Source: Agrobacterium vitis
Lineage (GTDB): Bacteria; Pseudomonadota; Alphaproteobacteria; Rhizobiales; Rhizobiaceae
DNA: 64,000 nt
NCBI RefSeq assembly: GCF_014926405.1
Contig: NZ_JACXXJ020000005.1
Coordinates: 1,245,001-1,309,000, forward strand
Direction: 5' to 3'
A model generated the notes under the pieces. It made no database searches. It saw only the letters and a list, made by a program, of their open reading frames with translations, and was not told the DNA's origin. Numbering within the stretch: position 1 is the first letter of the stretch; the number at the start of each line of letters is the position of its first letter. Of this stretch, positions 63,111-64,000 are shown in pieces. The translations under genes were made by a program, and so were the position numbers.

Positions 63111-64000
63111 GGGTCTCCAGCCAGTCGGAGATCACCCCTTCCAGGGCCTCGACCAGTTCCTCATCTTCGAGCTCTTCCACCAATTCAGCGACGAAAGCCT
63201 TGATCAACAGCCCACGGGCCACTTTTTGCGGGATGCCGCGCGCCATCAGGTAATAGAGGTGGTTGTGGTCGATATCGGCAACCGTTGCACCATGGGCGCA
63301 TTGCACGTCATCGGCAAAGATTTCCAGCTCCGGCTTTACCGAATATTCGGCATCGTCAGACATCAGCAGCGTGTTGCAGGCCATGCGTGCATCGGTCTTC
63401 TGGGCGTCGGGAGCAACCCGGATCTGGCCCTGGAAAACGCCCCGCGCCCGGTCGAACACTACATTACGGATCACTTCCGTCGAGGTGGTGTTCGGCACGT
63501 CATGACCAAGCGTCATGGTCACGTCCGTATGGCTTTCGCCACCCAGAAGGTTGACAGCGCGCAGGGTGAAATCGGAACCTTCGCCTGCCGTTCTGACATG
63601 GATTTCCTGGCGCACCAGCTTGCCGCCAGCGTTGATCACGAACAGTTTAAGCTTGGCATTGGTCCCCAGTACGACCTTGATCTGGCCCAGATGGGTATCG
63701 GCAAGACCCTGGGTCTGCACGATGATCCATGTCACCTCGGCACCCTCGCCCAAGTCCAGGTCGCTGACGCTGGAGATCAAGCCAGCGGTTTCGCCGGAAT
63801 TGCGATGGCGCTCGATCACCGTTGCCTTTGAGCCAGAGCCGAAGCTTGCCACGAACCGAGAATGGCTCTGACCGCCACCCTGATAGGCTTGCAACTCGAT
63901 CAGCCTGTCGACCTCGACATTGTCCTCGACGCTCAGCCGATAGCCGTCACGCACGAAACTGCCATTGATCCGGCCAATCGCATCGTCCTTGGAGAAGGCA
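63103..64000 (-). CDS. sufD: SufD, Fe-S scaffold component (partial, runs off right edge)
   Basis: C-terminal 298 residues of SufD; the minus-strand frame stays open to the window edge, reading AFSKDDAIGRINGSF just before the edge. Typical landmarks are SNAKLKLFVINAGGKLVR-like GTNAKLKLFVINAG, HDVPNTTSTEV, GQIRVAPDAQKTDA, LEIFADDVQCAHGATVADID near the late part and LYYLMARGIP. SufD assists SufBC in cluster assembly. sufB and sufC are expected upstream, outside the window. Confidence 0.93.
   Translation of the reverse strand, partial: AFSKDDAIGRINGSFVRDGYRLSVEDNVEVDRLIELQAYQGGGQSHSRFVASFGSGSKATVIERHRNSGETAGLISSVSDLDLGEGAEVTWIIVQTQGLADTHLGQIKVVLGTNAKLKLFVINAGGKLVRQEIHVRTAGEGSDFTLRAVNLLGGESHTDVTMTLGHDVPNTTSTEVIRNVVFDRARGVFQGQIRVAPDAQKTDARMACNTLLMSDDAEYSVKPELEIFADDVQCAHGATVADIDHNHLYYLMARGIPQKVARGLLIKAFVAELVEELEDEELVEALEGVISDWLETHG

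Overview
The window looks like chromosomal DNA of a Rhizobiales alphaproteobacterium in the Agrobacterium/Allorhizobium/Rhizobium group. This rests on the CckA hybrid kinase, a zinc-finger-less DksA, a DUF1127 microprotein beside an alpha-r14 ('cuckoo')-type sRNA, an ExoW-like glycosyltransferase, the tgt-queA-ppi-ppi-coaD order, the sufD-sufS-sufT-sufA order, and palindromic repeats I associate with rhizobial genomes. I judged this by reading and did not search any database. Both ends cut through genes: a DUF1345-like membrane protein on the left and sufD on the right.

Layout. 1-2.4 kb: minus-strand operon frmA (formaldehyde oxidation), GNAT, YaiI-type protein, DUF1345 protein. 2.5-5 kb: an uncharacterised protein, an EamA transporter and an RBBP9-type hydrolase. 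5.1-13.3 kb: a complete guanidine-I (ykkC) riboswitch followed on the minus strand by an ABC transporter, UAAP1, UAAP2 and a 'urea carboxylase' that the riboswitch identifies as a guanidine carboxylase. No allophanate hydrolase follows, and the carboxylase carries an in-frame palindromic repeat. 13.5-22.3 kb: ilvA, a glycosyltransferase, HlyU-like protein, cpdB, PilZ protein, an asparaginase fused to a lectin-like domain, a DUF1203 protein and an LprI-like protein. 22.5-25.8 kb: degP-like protease, rarA and a MOSC protein.

26-31.5 kb: DUF1127 protein with an upstream array of CCUCCUCC-loop hairpins, a DUF2157/GDYXXLXY pair, tRNA-Leu(UAG), a long perfect hairpin repeat, trigger factor and an MBL-fold protein. 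31.5-40.5 kb: sthA, aminotransferase plus ureohydrolase, ycjX-ycjF, sixA and dksA. 40.9-47.3 kb: a FliO-like proline-rich membrane protein, cckA, a DUF3313 lipoprotein and a TetR regulator with a clear operator palindrome. 47.5-52.3 kb: a PaoABCD-like molybdenum aldehyde oxidoreductase operon, divergent from tetR. 52.4-55.6 kb: an IS30 element, a DUF1349 protein, a phosphoesterase and a small ORF. 55.6-59.6 kb: tgt, queA, two cyclophilins and coaD. 59.8-60.5 kb: three tiny membrane-protein ORFs in tandem ending at a strong terminator. 60.5-64 kb: sufA, sufT, sufS, a VOC protein and sufD.

The most interesting observations are: (1) the anti-Shine-Dalgarno hairpin array next to DUF1127; (2) the palindromic repeat domesticated inside the guanidine carboxylase; (3) the riboswitch-controlled guanidine operon lacking its last enzyme; (4) the asparaginase-lectin fusion; (5) a Tgt that has lost most of its zinc ligands; and (6) the microprotein cluster.
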